A stretch of 43,176 nucleotides of DNA from a virus. Both the position numbers and the translations under genes were made by a program. Numbering within the stretch: the first letter of the stretch is position 1; every line of letters begins with the position of its first letter. Under the pieces are notes generated by a model, which ran no database searches, was not told the origin of the DNA, and saw nothing but the letters and a program-made list of their open reading frames with translations. Location: the IMG/VR virus record IMGVR_UViG_3300006059_000004, positions 1 through 43,176 of that record. The stretch is one strand, 5' to 3'. Positions 1 through 6,346 of the stretch are shown here, piece by piece.

Positions 1-137
1 TTCGCGGTGTCTAGGTTTCGTTTCACGGTAAGATCGGCAATCACCTTGATGATGATCTGTTCGATAGAAGATCGAATATTGGGGTCGGCCAACATCGCCG
101 AAATAAGACCTGTGAGAATCAGTTCTAGTTCTGGCAT
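1..137 (-). CDS. Partial small protein, left-end copy
   Basis: The first 45 residues of a small protein run off the window edge on the minus strand; the start is at 137. They match the N-terminus of the complete 77-residue protein at 42694-42927, with one visible change near the start (MPELEL here, MPELEI there). The sequence is mostly helical and amphipathic with hydrophobic stretches (ILTGLISAML, IIIKVIADL). The gene lies immediately upstream of, and divergent from, the tRNA-like gene, as in the right-end copy. Function unknown. It is partial because this is an overlap end, not because the gene is broken. Confidence 0.75.
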   Translation of the reverse strand, partial: MPELELILTGLISAMLADPNIRSSIEQIIIKVIADLTVKRNLDTA

Positions 138-146
138 ACTAATTTT

Positions 147-232
147 GCCTCTGTAGCTTAATGGTTAAAGCCCGCATGAATAGTGTCCTAGGCACCATGC
201 CAGATGTCAGTTCGAATCCGACCGGGGGCACC
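147..232 (+). tRNA. tRNA-like gene with 17-nt anticodon loop, copy 1
   Basis: Seen directly: a 7-bp acceptor stem (147-153 with 223-229, including G-T pairs), a 4-bp D stem (156-159/168-171) with a GG-containing loop, a 5-nt variable region and a T arm with loop TTCGAAT. The discriminator is A230, followed by CC, but the last A of CCA is not encoded. The anticodon stem is GCATG (174-178) with CATGC (196-200). It closes a 17-nt loop, AATAGTGTCCTAGGCAC, instead of 7 nt. Inside the loop GTG/CAC can pair and hold TCCTAGG, which puts CTA at the anticodon position of a 7-nt loop. Position 33 would then be C, not the usual U. Possible roles: amber suppressor, tRNA with a tiny intron, decoy tRNA, or recombination site. 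Class I variable region rules out a tRNA-Leu/Ser-type long arm. Confidence 0.7.
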
Positions 233-235
233 GAT

Positions 236-1021
236 TTAAACACCGCAACCACCTGTGCATTCATTACGAAACATATCTAACTGGTTCAGTTCAGAATCTA
301 AATCAACCTGATCAAGAGGTAAACAATCTCTATGCAAAAAAATATCACAATCGAATCTAGATTTTTTTCTCATGTTTTTATCAAATTCGATTGCAGCAAC
401 CCAAGACTGATGATCGTTATCTCTCATATTTCTCCACGATCTATTGTCTCTGAAGGGACAAACATAACAGGCGCTTTTTGGGGGGGTTCCGTAACCTAGT
501 TTTTCGAGATAAGAGACACAGTCGGATCTTGTGATTCTATTATCAACCAAAGGGTATTCGTGCTCTGCCCAAGGAACATCGCTTATACTCATTCTCCGAG
601 ACTCATCTATAGAAATTCCCATGTGCAAAAATACATGGTGATTTTTTACTCTTTCTCCCTTTTCATACCCCAATCGTTCTCGAATCGCTTTCCTGACAGG
701 GTAAATTTTATATTCTGCCGTACACTGTCTTCGGGCCATTCCAATAGTCCCGTCTAGTTTTTTCGCAAAAAAAGGCATCGCTGCGAATCTAGATCCAGAT
801 AGGGCATCTTCAATGATGTTTCCTTTTGAGACGCGGATAATAGGGAAGGAAACTTTCGTTTCCATGTAGTTCAGCCAGTCGTAGACTTCTTTGGGCTCAG
901 CTTGAGTATCAGCAAATACGGCAAAATCAATCTTGCTTTCAATTTCACCTCTTTCCGCCATGATAGCCAAAGCAGAAGATTGGACGCCAGCTCCGAACGA
1001 GAGGACGTTAATAATCCTCAT
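236..1021 (-). CDS. PAPS-reductase-like N-type ATP pyrophosphatase
   Basis: 261-residue protein of the phosphoadenosine phosphosulfate reductase superfamily. The PP-loop appears near the N-terminus as SFGAGVQSS (about residues 8-16), a strand ending FADTQAE follows, then RRQCTAEYK, GISIDESRR and CYVCPFRD, all typical of the phage branch of the family. The C-terminus ends in a CTGGC cysteine motif. Such enzymes activate a substrate with ATP; phage members have no settled substrate. I start at ATG 1021 because the PP-loop follows at once and TGGGGAT lies just upstream; an upstream extension to 1096 only overlaps the preceding gene in another frame. The gene is visibly more AT-rich than its neighbours. 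It is absent from the right-end version of the locus, so it is probably an inserted cassette. It ends 3 nt from the tRNA-like gene. Confidence 0.85.
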   Translation of the reverse strand: MRIINVLSFGAGVQSSALAIMAERGEIESKIDFAVFADTQAEPKEVYDWLNYMETKVSFPIIRVSKGNIIEDALSGSRFAAMPFFAKKLDGTIGMARRQCTAEYKIYPVRKAIRERLGYEKGERVKNHHVFLHMGISIDESRRMSISDVPWAEHEYPLVDNRITRSDCVSYLEKLGYGTPPKSACYVCPFRDNRSWRNMRDNDHQSWVAAIEFDKNMRKKSRFDCDIFLHRDCLPLDQVDLDSELNQLDMFRNECTGGCGV

Positions 1022-1133
1022 GTATCCCCACATGATCGTGCTGACAGTACGGACAATCGCGCTTCGCCCGGTCGAACGACTCGTCGAGCTCATCACCTCT
1101 CCACCAACGAATGAATCGTTTGAACCAGTTCAT
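1008..1133 (-). CDS. 41-aa zinc-ribbon microprotein, left copy
   Basis: Encodes a 41-residue protein starting MNWFKRFIRWW and ending CPYCQHDHVGIHEDY. The tryptophan- and arginine-rich N-terminus is followed by a CPxCxHxH cluster that could bind one metal ion. The ATG overlaps the stop of the 20-codon gene upstream (ATGA), and its 3' end overlaps the start of the PPase gene by 14 nt. The same gene is at 43024-43149 with two amino-acid differences (Tyr to His, Asp to Asn) and several silent changes. Synonymous differences between the two copies support real coding. Function unknown. Confidence 0.65.
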   Translation of the reverse strand: MNWFKRFIRWWRGDELDESFDRAKRDCPYCQHDHVGIHEDY

Positions 1134-1192
1134 CGGTTGACCTGGGGCACGCAGCTACATTTCGGCTTCAGACAACAAATACATTTACGCAT
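1130..1192 (-). CDS. 20-aa cysteine-rich microprotein
   Basis: A 20-codon reading frame, MRKCICCLKPKCSCVPQVNR, with five cysteines in CxCC and CxC spacing. Its ATG overlaps the end of the membrane-protein gene upstream and its TGA overlaps the ATG of the 41-aa gene downstream, the overlap style used across this operon. The ribosome site is weak. It could be a metal-binding micropeptide or a translational coupling peptide. Too short for homology to be judged by eye. Confidence 0.4.
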   Translation of the reverse strand: MRKCICCLKPKCSCVPQVNR

Positions 1193-1451
1193 AAAACCAC
1201 GTCATCAGCCCCATGGCTGCTCCGAAACAATAGAACAAGAAGTCCTTCAGATTCGAACCCCGAACGTCCGCGTCTTCGAAGTGTTGGTCATACCAAAACT
1301 CTTTGATCGCTGCCAAGGCGATGAAGGCGGGAACGAAGTAGTAAAGGACATGGTTTCCCCAAATATGGGCCGGTACATAGACTACCACCACGCCGGCTAA
1401 CATGTGTGCATTTTGAGCTACGGAATCAAGCTCTTTTGAAGTTACAGCCAT
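1185..1451 (-). CDS. Small membrane protein
   Basis: 88-residue protein with hydrophobic segments around residues 18-32 (MLAGVVVVYVPAHIW), 36-50 (LYYFVPAFIALAAI) and the C-terminal 18 residues (FLFYCFGAAMGLMTWFYA), separated by an acidic stretch (FEDADVRG). It probably spans the inner membrane two or three times. I use ATG 1451, preceded by GGGAG at a good distance; an in-frame ATG at 1469 has no such site. It overlaps the zinc-finger gene upstream by 26 nt. Function unknown. Its position beside replication genes gives no clear hint; holin-like or host-membrane roles are possible. Confidence 0.65.
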   Translation of the reverse strand: MAVTSKELDSVAQNAHMLAGVVVVYVPAHIWGNHVLYYFVPAFIALAAIKEFWYDQHFEDADVRGSNLKDFLFYCFGAAMGLMTWFYA

Positions 1452-1623
1452 AACAGTTCTCCCATTCATATCTATTTTTATAGTGACAATGTTTACAGAC
1501 CCATCCCTCTTCTACTTCGTAATAAGCATTCGTTTCGAGGGGGGCTTGCGGTAGATCTCCAGATCCAATCCGTTCAAAACGGGGATCTTCGAGTAATCCA
1601 CCAAACCCTTCGCTTCGCTCCAT
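1426..1623 (-). CDS. RanBP2-type zinc finger small protein
   Basis: The last 26 residues contain W-x-C-x2-C-x10-C-x2-C (GWVCKHCHYKN then ENCYGCN), the pattern of a RanBP2-type zinc finger, a fold that binds single-stranded RNA or proteins. The start is uncertain. ATG 1623 gives 65 residues but has no visible ribosome site, and its N-terminal half overlaps the YqaJ gene in the -1 frame. A shorter form, or a -1 frameshift product of the YqaJ gene, is possible; I see no clean slippery site. The cysteine pattern makes at least the C-terminal part credible as coding. RanBP2 fingers are uncommon in phages. Confidence 0.5.
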   Translation of the reverse strand: MERSEGFGGLLEDPRFERIGSGDLPQAPLETNAYYEVEEGWVCKHCHYKNRYEWENCYGCNFKRA

Positions 1624-2354
1624 TTGATCTTGTAGTCGCCGCAAACACAATCAGTCGGCGCTAACTCCCGAATCTGATTGTTGACCATCTCATAAGCCAT
1701 CGTCAAGGAGTCAATCTGGGCTTTCAATTCGAAGCGTTGGTTCAGGAGCGCGGTGAGATCCAGACGTTCTACGGGTGGAGTGACGACGAGTGGCTTACCC
1801 TCTTGAATTCTGGTCCAAAAGGCCAGAGCCTTGTCGAACATGATCTGTTGGTAAGTGGGATCGGGCTTCACACGAACCAGAGCGAAGTCTTCACTCTTAC
1901 CGTCCCACGATACATAGTCGAGCTCCTCATAGCCGGATACGAAGAGAAGCCACTGAACCTGGGGGTAATAAACGGCTGGGATCTCCCCGATCATTGCTTT
2001 CTGGTGAGAGTCCTTCCCTGGACACTTAATTTCTAATACGCGTCGGTCGATGTGGTTCAGACCATCGAAGCTTGCTCGCGCCCAAGGGTACTGAAGATGC
2101 TCCATGTTAGTCGCAGGATAGAGTGATCCCATCTTCTTTTCGTACATCTCTCGGGCGATGGGTTCGAGCTCCTGCCCGCGACGAGTCGCCCAATTTCCTT
2201 CGAACTTCCCTCCTCCCTGGTCGGTCTTCTCCAGGTAGAGTTGGTCAATGTTCTTCCAAGGCGACACTCCCATGATCACCGGCATATCGGAAGATCCGAG
2301 TCCCTTACCGCGCCATTGGTGCCAGTTCTCTTTACTTTCGTTCAGCCAGTCCAT
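1512..2354 (-). CDS. YqaJ-family (lambda-type) exonuclease
   Basis: 280-residue nuclease of the YqaJ/lambda exonuclease family, which resects 5' ends of double-stranded DNA for single-strand annealing recombination. Motifs are in the right order: GLGSSDMPVIMGVSPW near residue 18, RRGQELEPIAR near 58, ASFDG near 93, LEIKCPGKD near 107 (the PD-(D/E)xK core) and YPQVQWLL near 129. Length is normal for the family. The gene ends in TAG. It overlaps the VRR-NUC gene upstream by 23 nt. Together with the Sak4-like ATPase at 7165-7878 it would form a phage exonuclease/annealase-type recombination pair. Confidence 0.9.
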   Translation of the reverse strand: MDWLNESKENWHQWRGKGLGSSDMPVIMGVSPWKNIDQLYLEKTDQGGGKFEGNWATRRGQELEPIAREMYEKKMGSLYPATNMEHLQYPWARASFDGLNHIDRRVLEIKCPGKDSHQKAMIGEIPAVYYPQVQWLLFVSGYEELDYVSWDGKSEDFALVRVKPDPTYQQIMFDKALAFWTRIQEGKPLVVTPPVERLDLTALLNQRFELKAQIDSLTMAYEMVNNQIRELAPTDCVCGDYKIKWSEAKGLVDYSKIPVLNGLDLEIYRKPPSKRMLITK

Positions 2355-2709
2355 GTGACAACCTTACTTTCTTTACGAACCGTTCAGCCCCATCGAGGGA
2401 AGTCACCCAAGCGGCCGACCCCCCCATGAGGTTTATTTTTTTAATGAAGCCCATCTGTTCCATCGTCGGTGTATTACCGGGAAGCTTGACTTCAATTGCT
2501 AGTGAGATCCCACCTACACCCAACGTCTGCTTTCGTCCATCGTAAATTCCAAGAATATCGGAAATTCCTTTGGGAGCGAATCGGGAGCGGTTTCGGAAGC
2601 CACCAATCGACTCATCAAAAACACCCATCGAGTAGTTCTTCCAGCAAAAGAATCCCTTCTCCCGGTTAATGTAGTCGAGGATGAGGGCTTCTAAATCACG
2701 TTCACTCAT
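2332..2709 (-). CDS. VRR-NUC domain nuclease
   Basis: 125-residue protein with the VRR-NUC form of the PD-(D/E)xK fold. The core reads GISDILGI (residues 48-55), then AIEVKLPGNTPTMEQMGFI (about 70-88), then GGSAAWVTSLD near 96-106. Stand-alone VRR-NUC proteins of this length are common in phage replication modules beside an SF2 helicase, as here, and are thought to act on branched DNA. The start ATG overlaps the helicase stop. No other start is needed. Confidence 0.88.
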   Translation of the reverse strand: MSERDLEALILDYINREKGFFCWKNYSMGVFDESIGGFRNRSRFAPKGISDILGIYDGRKQTLGVGGISLAIEVKLPGNTPTMEQMGFIKKINLMGGSAAWVTSLDGAERFVKKVRLSHGLAERK

Positions 2710-4264
2710 AATTCAACCGATCAATCACCGTAAAACGGTCGTCATAGTGGTAAGTAATTGACTTAGGGATCTTCCTGGGTAGGAAGTTAACCTGGGACTC
2801 TACGTCGCTCTTGAGCTCACAGTCGAGCTCTTGGAGTCGCTTCAGGCACCGCTTAAACGCGTACTCAGACCCATACGAGAAGTATTCAGTCAAAGCCGAT
2901 CCGAGAAGGTCCGTCGTGTTGTAGGTGATCTTGAGACAGATATTCCCCGCCTTCGAGACGTGCTTTCGAAACTCAATCCCAGTGATCCCCACCGTGTAGC
3001 TCTTTACCTTCCCATCGGACAGGAGAGGGACGGCTTCGGCGGCGGTCTTCGTGAGGTTCTTCGTTACGTCTCGGGGCTTGATTTCAAACTGGTGTCCACA
3101 ATCGGGGCACTCAGTAACACTCAACTCCAAGTAGGAGAAACACGACGGACAGAACTTCATCTCAATCGGGGTGGCCTTCGCTCGCTTCTTATCCGGTACC
3201 ATCGGGCGGTCTAGCGGGCCGAGGGTTTCAGCAACTCTCCCGTAATCGAGCACTAAGAGATCCGTCTTTCCTGGCGCTGGCCTTAGTCCTCGTCCCACAA
3301 CCTGGACGTAGAGCACTGGCGAGCGAATCGGACGCATGAGAACGACACAATCAATCGGGGGGTGGTCGAATCCCTCTGATACGATGGACACGAATACCAA
3401 GTGTTTTCTCCATCCACTCATGAAGCTCGCCATGTGGGCGAAGCGGTCTTCATCGGATAACTTCGAATGAAACGGAACAGCGTCCGTCCCTATGGCTCTG
3501 GCAACAGCCTCGCAGTGGTCAATACTCGCACACGCCCATACCGCGCTCTTTCGGTATTCCATCCGAGAGAGTGCATCAGCGACTTGCCGCTCGATCAGGG
3601 GTTGATCGTCTACGAGTTTCTCCACGTCCTCTTGCATGTACTCACCCATACGGATGCGAAGACCTGACGTATCAAATTGGTGGTTCACCTTCTTCATCTT
3701 GGGAGGAACGAGATACCCCTTCGCGATCATCTCGGGGAGTTTCTTCTGATAGGAAATCCGATCGAACAGCTTTCCGGGTCCATAGATATACCCGTTCGCT
3801 CGGAACGGAGTCGCTGTGAAAGCGGCGATCTTGAGTTTAGGGTTGATCTTCTTGTTGGTCTCGATGAAGGAGATATATCTCCCCCCCTCTTGATCGACGT
3901 TATGAACCTCGTCTAAGATCACGAGATTCAGTCGGTCGAAGGGGACCGAGTAGACTGACTGGATACTCGCTACAGTAACTGAATTCGAAGTATCGTACCT
4001 CTCGTGACTCCCACAGTACTTCCCCACGATCCGGCTCATGGACTTCTGGATACGTTCCACCGTTTGTTCAAGAAGCTGGATCTTGTTGACAAGGATAATC
4101 GCCCGGAAGTCGGGGTGGCTCTCCATCGCTCGCTTCAGAAACTCGATGAATACTTCGGTTTTTCCAGTGCCAGTCGGAAGAACACAGAGCGCCGAGTGCT
4201 GATCAAACAGGTCACTCCAGATCGCATCAACGGCGTCTTTCTGGTACTGGCGAAGCTCGATCAC
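2702..4264 (-). CDS. SF2 DEAD/DEAH-box helicase with zinc motif
   Basis: 520-residue superfamily 2 helicase. Seen: Q-like motif RQYQKDAVDAI at the N-terminus, Walker A LPTGTGKTE (about 29-37), DEVH box (about 118-121), AFTATPFRANG (motif III region), FVSIVSEGFDHPPID, and motif VI QVVGRGLRP. A four-cysteine cluster, CPSC-x10-CPDC, follows the second RecA-like lobe. I start at GTG 4264 because it overlaps the upstream stop as GTGA; a TTG 15 nt further upstream is possible. It should unwind or remodel DNA during replication or recombination, partnering the adjacent VRR-NUC nuclease. It may stand in for a dedicated replicative helicase together with the DUF3987 protein. Confidence 0.9.
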   Translation of the reverse strand: MIELRQYQKDAVDAIWSDLFDQHSALCVLPTGTGKTEVFIEFLKRAMESHPDFRAIILVNKIQLLEQTVERIQKSMSRIVGKYCGSHERYDTSNSVTVASIQSVYSVPFDRLNLVILDEVHNVDQEGGRYISFIETNKKINPKLKIAAFTATPFRANGYIYGPGKLFDRISYQKKLPEMIAKGYLVPPKMKKVNHQFDTSGLRIRMGEYMQEDVEKLVDDQPLIERQVADALSRMEYRKSAVWACASIDHCEAVARAIGTDAVPFHSKLSDEDRFAHMASFMSGWRKHLVFVSIVSEGFDHPPIDCVVLMRPIRSPVLYVQVVGRGLRPAPGKTDLLVLDYGRVAETLGPLDRPMVPDKKRAKATPIEMKFCPSCFSYLELSVTECPDCGHQFEIKPRDVTKNLTKTAAEAVPLLSDGKVKSYTVGITGIEFRKHVSKAGNICLKITYNTTDLLGSALTEYFSYGSEYAFKRCLKRLQELDCELKSDVESQVNFLPRKIPKSITYHYDDRFTVIDRLNYE

Positions 4265-4896
4265 CCGTACCTCACCCAAGCCTGGACTAACGGGCAGTTC
4301 GCATCGTTACAATATTGCTGGTAGATCTTCCAGGTCTCGGCAGGTTTCTTCGAGCGCCAGTATTTCACAGCCTCCTTCTGATCGAAATCCATTTGGGCGG
4401 CGTGCTTTTCTGCGGCGATTACCATCAAATGGCTCTGTATCCAGGCGTCTTCCACCGTTTCGGGCTGGTTGGCGGCAAGGAGAATCGAAGCAGTCCAGAT
4501 CGCTGCTTCGAACTCATTCGATACGAATCCGTCTCGACTCGTCTGAAGATGGGGATAGAGACCCTGGAGATTCTCCAACCAGTGGGGCTTGAGCCAAGTG
4601 AATTGGTCCTTGTTATTCAACATGCCTTCGGCGACGTAGGGAAGGCACCCCGCCTCTAACGAGTCGTCGATCTTAATTGGATGGTAATGCCCGAAGTCGG
4701 CTGTGTACCATCCTGGGGATTTCTCAAACGCTTCGATCCCTTTCTGATAAGCCACGCGCTCGGCGAATGAGAGATCGTCGGATGCCAAGTAGAGAAGCTG
4801 TCCGGTGGACCCCAGGCAATTTTCATTGGCGATCGTTTGGGAACTCAAGACCGATCCGCCATTGGGGGCGGCGAAGGTGTAGGGGGTTAGATTCAC
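4261..4896 (-). CDS. Phage protein of unknown function, 211 aa
   Basis: I do not recognise this 211-residue protein. It starts with GTG overlapping the stop of the 46-aa gene (GTGA) and ends overlapping the helicase start. It is soluble-looking, rich in Trp, Tyr and His, with a helical C-terminal half (EAAIWTASILLAANQPETVEDAW, HLMVIAAEKHAAQMDF) and scattered cysteines (residues about 28, 83, 197, 201). The position inside the replication operon suggests an early role, but nothing in the sequence points to an enzyme. Confidence 0.75.
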   Translation of the reverse strand: MNLTPYTFAAPNGGSVLSSQTIANENCLGSTGQLLYLASDDLSFAERVAYQKGIEAFEKSPGWYTADFGHYHPIKIDDSLEAGCLPYVAEGMLNNKDQFTWLKPHWLENLQGLYPHLQTSRDGFVSNEFEAAIWTASILLAANQPETVEDAWIQSHLMVIAAEKHAAQMDFDQKEAVKYWRSKKPAETWKIYQQYCNDANCPLVQAWVRYG

Positions 4897-5033
4897 ACCG
4901 CCTCCTTCACCAACACCACGGTGACTGCCGTGGGGTATTGTTTCTTGGCTTCAACTAGAGCGTTGAATTTCGAGTCGGCCTTCACGTTCCCTAGCCAATT
5001 ACCGGACACGTCGTACGCTGCGTATGAATTCAT
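4893..5033 (-). CDS. 46-aa small protein
   Basis: Encodes MNSYAAYDVSGNWLGNVKADSK and a further 24 residues ending VVLVKEAV. AAGGAG sits seven bases upstream of the ATG, and both ends overlap the neighbouring genes by four bases (ATGA upstream, GTGA downstream). That double coupling is the main evidence that it is real. The sequence (beta strand, then an amphipathic helix NALVEAKKQYP, then beta strand VTVVLV) suggests a small alpha/beta domain. Function unknown. Confidence 0.7.
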   Translation of the reverse strand: MNSYAAYDVSGNWLGNVKADSKFNALVEAKKQYPTAVTVVLVKEAV

Positions 5034-5278
5034 AGTTTCTCCTTATTTTCGATTATACTCTTATCCCACCCACACTGGTCGAATGCCTGTAATGCGAGCC
5101 CCCTCAACCTCTCCAGCTCTTTCAGGAGATCGGAGCCAGCGGTGGGTTGAAGGGCTTTTTTGGTATCTACCAAATCAATATCGCAAGGAATCGAGTTGTA
5201 TTCTTTAGTTAGTCTTTGAAGAATACCCCTCATCGCCGCCGCTTCCACCTGGAGCCGGGAGCAGGTTTCGCAGGTCAT
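5030..5278 (-). CDS. 82-aa small protein with N-terminal CxxC
   Basis: 82-residue protein beginning MTCETCSRLQVEAAAMRG and then mostly helical and charged (LLKELERLRGLALQAFDQC). The N-terminal CxxC and a later cysteine pair could bind metal or form a dimer contact. Start overlaps the upstream stop (ATGA) and its stop overlaps the downstream start in the same way. Function unknown; such small helical proteins are typical of the accessory part of early phage operons. Confidence 0.7.
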   Translation of the reverse strand: MTCETCSRLQVEAAAMRGILQRLTKEYNSIPCDIDLVDTKKALQPTAGSDLLKELERLRGLALQAFDQCGWDKSIIENKEKL

Positions 5279-5451
5279 TTAGTTTCCCCTAGTTCCTTTT
5301 TCATAAGAGCGATTCTCAGGCGCTGTTCTTCTGCGTCTCTAGCATTCTGCTCCTTGGCTTGCTGCATAAGCTTGCGCTCCTCTTCCTCGCAGTCTTTTTC
5401 GTAGAGGCACCAATGGTTTCCCATATAGCAAGAGGGATAATGACAGCCCAC
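5275..5451 (-). CDS. 58-aa charged coiled-coil protein with Cys cluster
   Basis: Encodes 58 residues from GTG 5451. The N-terminus has cysteines at 3, 8, 15 and 21 (GCHYPSCYMGNHWCLYEKDC), followed by a long charged helix (EEEERKLMQQAKEQNARDAEEQ) likely to form a coiled coil. GAGGAGG is eight bases before the GTG. The start lies three bases after the Ea22-like gene, and the stop overlaps the next start (ATGA). An internal ATG at 5424 lacks a ribosome site. Function unknown. Confidence 0.65.
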   Translation of the reverse strand: MGCHYPSCYMGNHWCLYEKDCEEEERKLMQQAKEQNARDAEEQRLRIALMKKELGETK

Positions 5452-5454
5452 CCC

Positions 5455-5907
5455 TCACCCCTCCTCTTTGCCGCGAAGGGCGGCTCGCATTTGTTCAAGC
5501 GTCAATCGTGCTGTCAGCTTCGGTACGAAGGCACTGTTATAGTTTGGATCTTCTGCGATTTTAATTAGACCAGCCGTAGCAATCTTCAGTTTCGCGTTGG
5601 CTTGGTCGAGGAGGGAATCGGATTCATCTAATGCCGATCTTAAGGACTGAGACTCAGAAATAGACGCCTCAAGAACTTTAATCAAGCGTGGGATGTCGGT
5701 GCGGGAATTAAAAATTAAATCCGCATCAAATTTGGCCTGCATTCGTTTTGTATAGTTGTCCTCATATATCGCAATAAACGAGTCTTTGTCGTTTTTCTCA
5801 TAAGAAAAATCGCCCCTATCCCAAGCTATCCGTTCAAACTCCCAAGGACCAGGCGAAGCCTTCGCCACCCGTTCTTTGATCTCTTCTAGCCATGCTGCGG
5901 GGGTCAT
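5455..5907 (-). CDS. Ea22/ead-like phage accessory protein
   Basis: 150 residues. The N-terminal part reads KERVAKASPGPWEFERIAWDRGDF and later DADLIFNSRTDIPRLIKVLEASI, a pattern I know from lambda Ea22-like (ead) accessory proteins; the second half is a helical, coiled-coil-like tail (LRSALDESDSLLDQANAKLKIA). Its role is not established even in lambda-like phages. The ATG overlaps the upstream gene's stop (ATGA). Confidence 0.7.
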   Translation of the reverse strand: MTPAAWLEEIKERVAKASPGPWEFERIAWDRGDFSYEKNDKDSFIAIYEDNYTKRMQAKFDADLIFNSRTDIPRLIKVLEASISESQSLRSALDESDSLLDQANAKLKIATAGLIKIAEDPNYNSAFVPKLTARLTLEQMRAALRGKEEG

Positions 5908-6179
5908 GGTTTCACCTCCCGAACATGGATCTCCTCAGATCCAGGACCAAAGCTCATCCTCTTGGTGTAGTACGTTTGTAAATAGTCTCCTGATTTTGGG
6001 ATGTAGATCCAGTATTCTCTTCGCTTCTTCTTTTTCACTAATCTCTTCACTGAGTGGACTGGAAACTGAATATACGATCCCTCATCTGTTTTGACAAAAG
6101 AGGTATCGGCACTCATACCAACGATGGTCCCTTTATCCGGGCCTATCTTCACCCGGTCGCCTATTTTCGGGTTCTTCAC
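5904..6179 (-). CDS. SH3/KOW-like small basic protein
   Basis: 91 residues. The first half, KIGDRVKIGPDKGTIVG and FVKTDEGSYIQFPVHSVKRL, has the strand-turn pattern of an SH3-like or KOW beta barrel, followed by KKKKRREYW. It may bind nucleic acid or protein, but this rests on fold impression only. GTG start at 6179 overlaps the lipoprotein gene's stop (GTGA). Confidence 0.65.
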   Translation of the reverse strand: MKNPKIGDRVKIGPDKGTIVGMSADTSFVKTDEGSYIQFPVHSVKRLVKKKKRREYWIYIPKSGDYLQTYYTKRMSFGPGSEEIHVREVKP

Positions 6180-6346
6180 TCCATCGCTCCTTCACAACAA
6201 CTATAACCGATGGGGTCCGCCGCATTCGTACACCACCACAAAGCAATCGACTCAGGACAGGGCACCGTCCGAGCTCCCGCCGGAGGAGCGTGGAAGTAGT
6301 GGTACTGTCCGCACCCCGCAAGAGACAACATCAGTGCGTATCGCAT
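6176..6346 (-). CDS. Small lipoprotein (lipobox LAGC)
   Basis: 56-residue protein starting MRYALMLSLAGCGQYHYFHA. The short positively charged start, hydrophobic core and LAG-C form a minimal lipoprotein signal peptide, so the mature protein should begin at Cys12 and be lipid-anchored in the envelope. Four more cysteines follow in the mature part, including a CC pair. AGAGGAG lies six bases upstream of ATG 6346. It overlaps the 48-aa gene upstream. Candidates are an outer-membrane exclusion or lysis accessory protein, but no partner is visible nearby. Confidence 0.6.
   Translation of the reverse strand: MRYALMLSLAGCGQYHYFHAPPAGARTVPCPESIALWWCTNAADPIGYSCCEGAME

Noticed and set aside
147-232. 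Reading copy 1 as a normal class II tRNA, or with anticodon GAA from TGAAT/TGAAC
   Set aside because: Stems needed for these readings do not pair in either copy, whereas GCATG/CATGC and AGCTTG/CAAGCT pair perfectly and covary; the variable region is then a normal 4-5 bases.
1185-2354. Read-through of the YqaJ TAG into the membrane-protein frame
   Set aside because: The frame continues in phase, but the segment between is the shadow of the zinc-finger frame and the membrane protein has its own ATG and ribosome site.
5316-5498. 60-codon minus-strand frame between small early genes
   Set aside because: It overlaps the 58-aa gene at 5275-5451, which has a better ribosome site and coupled ends.
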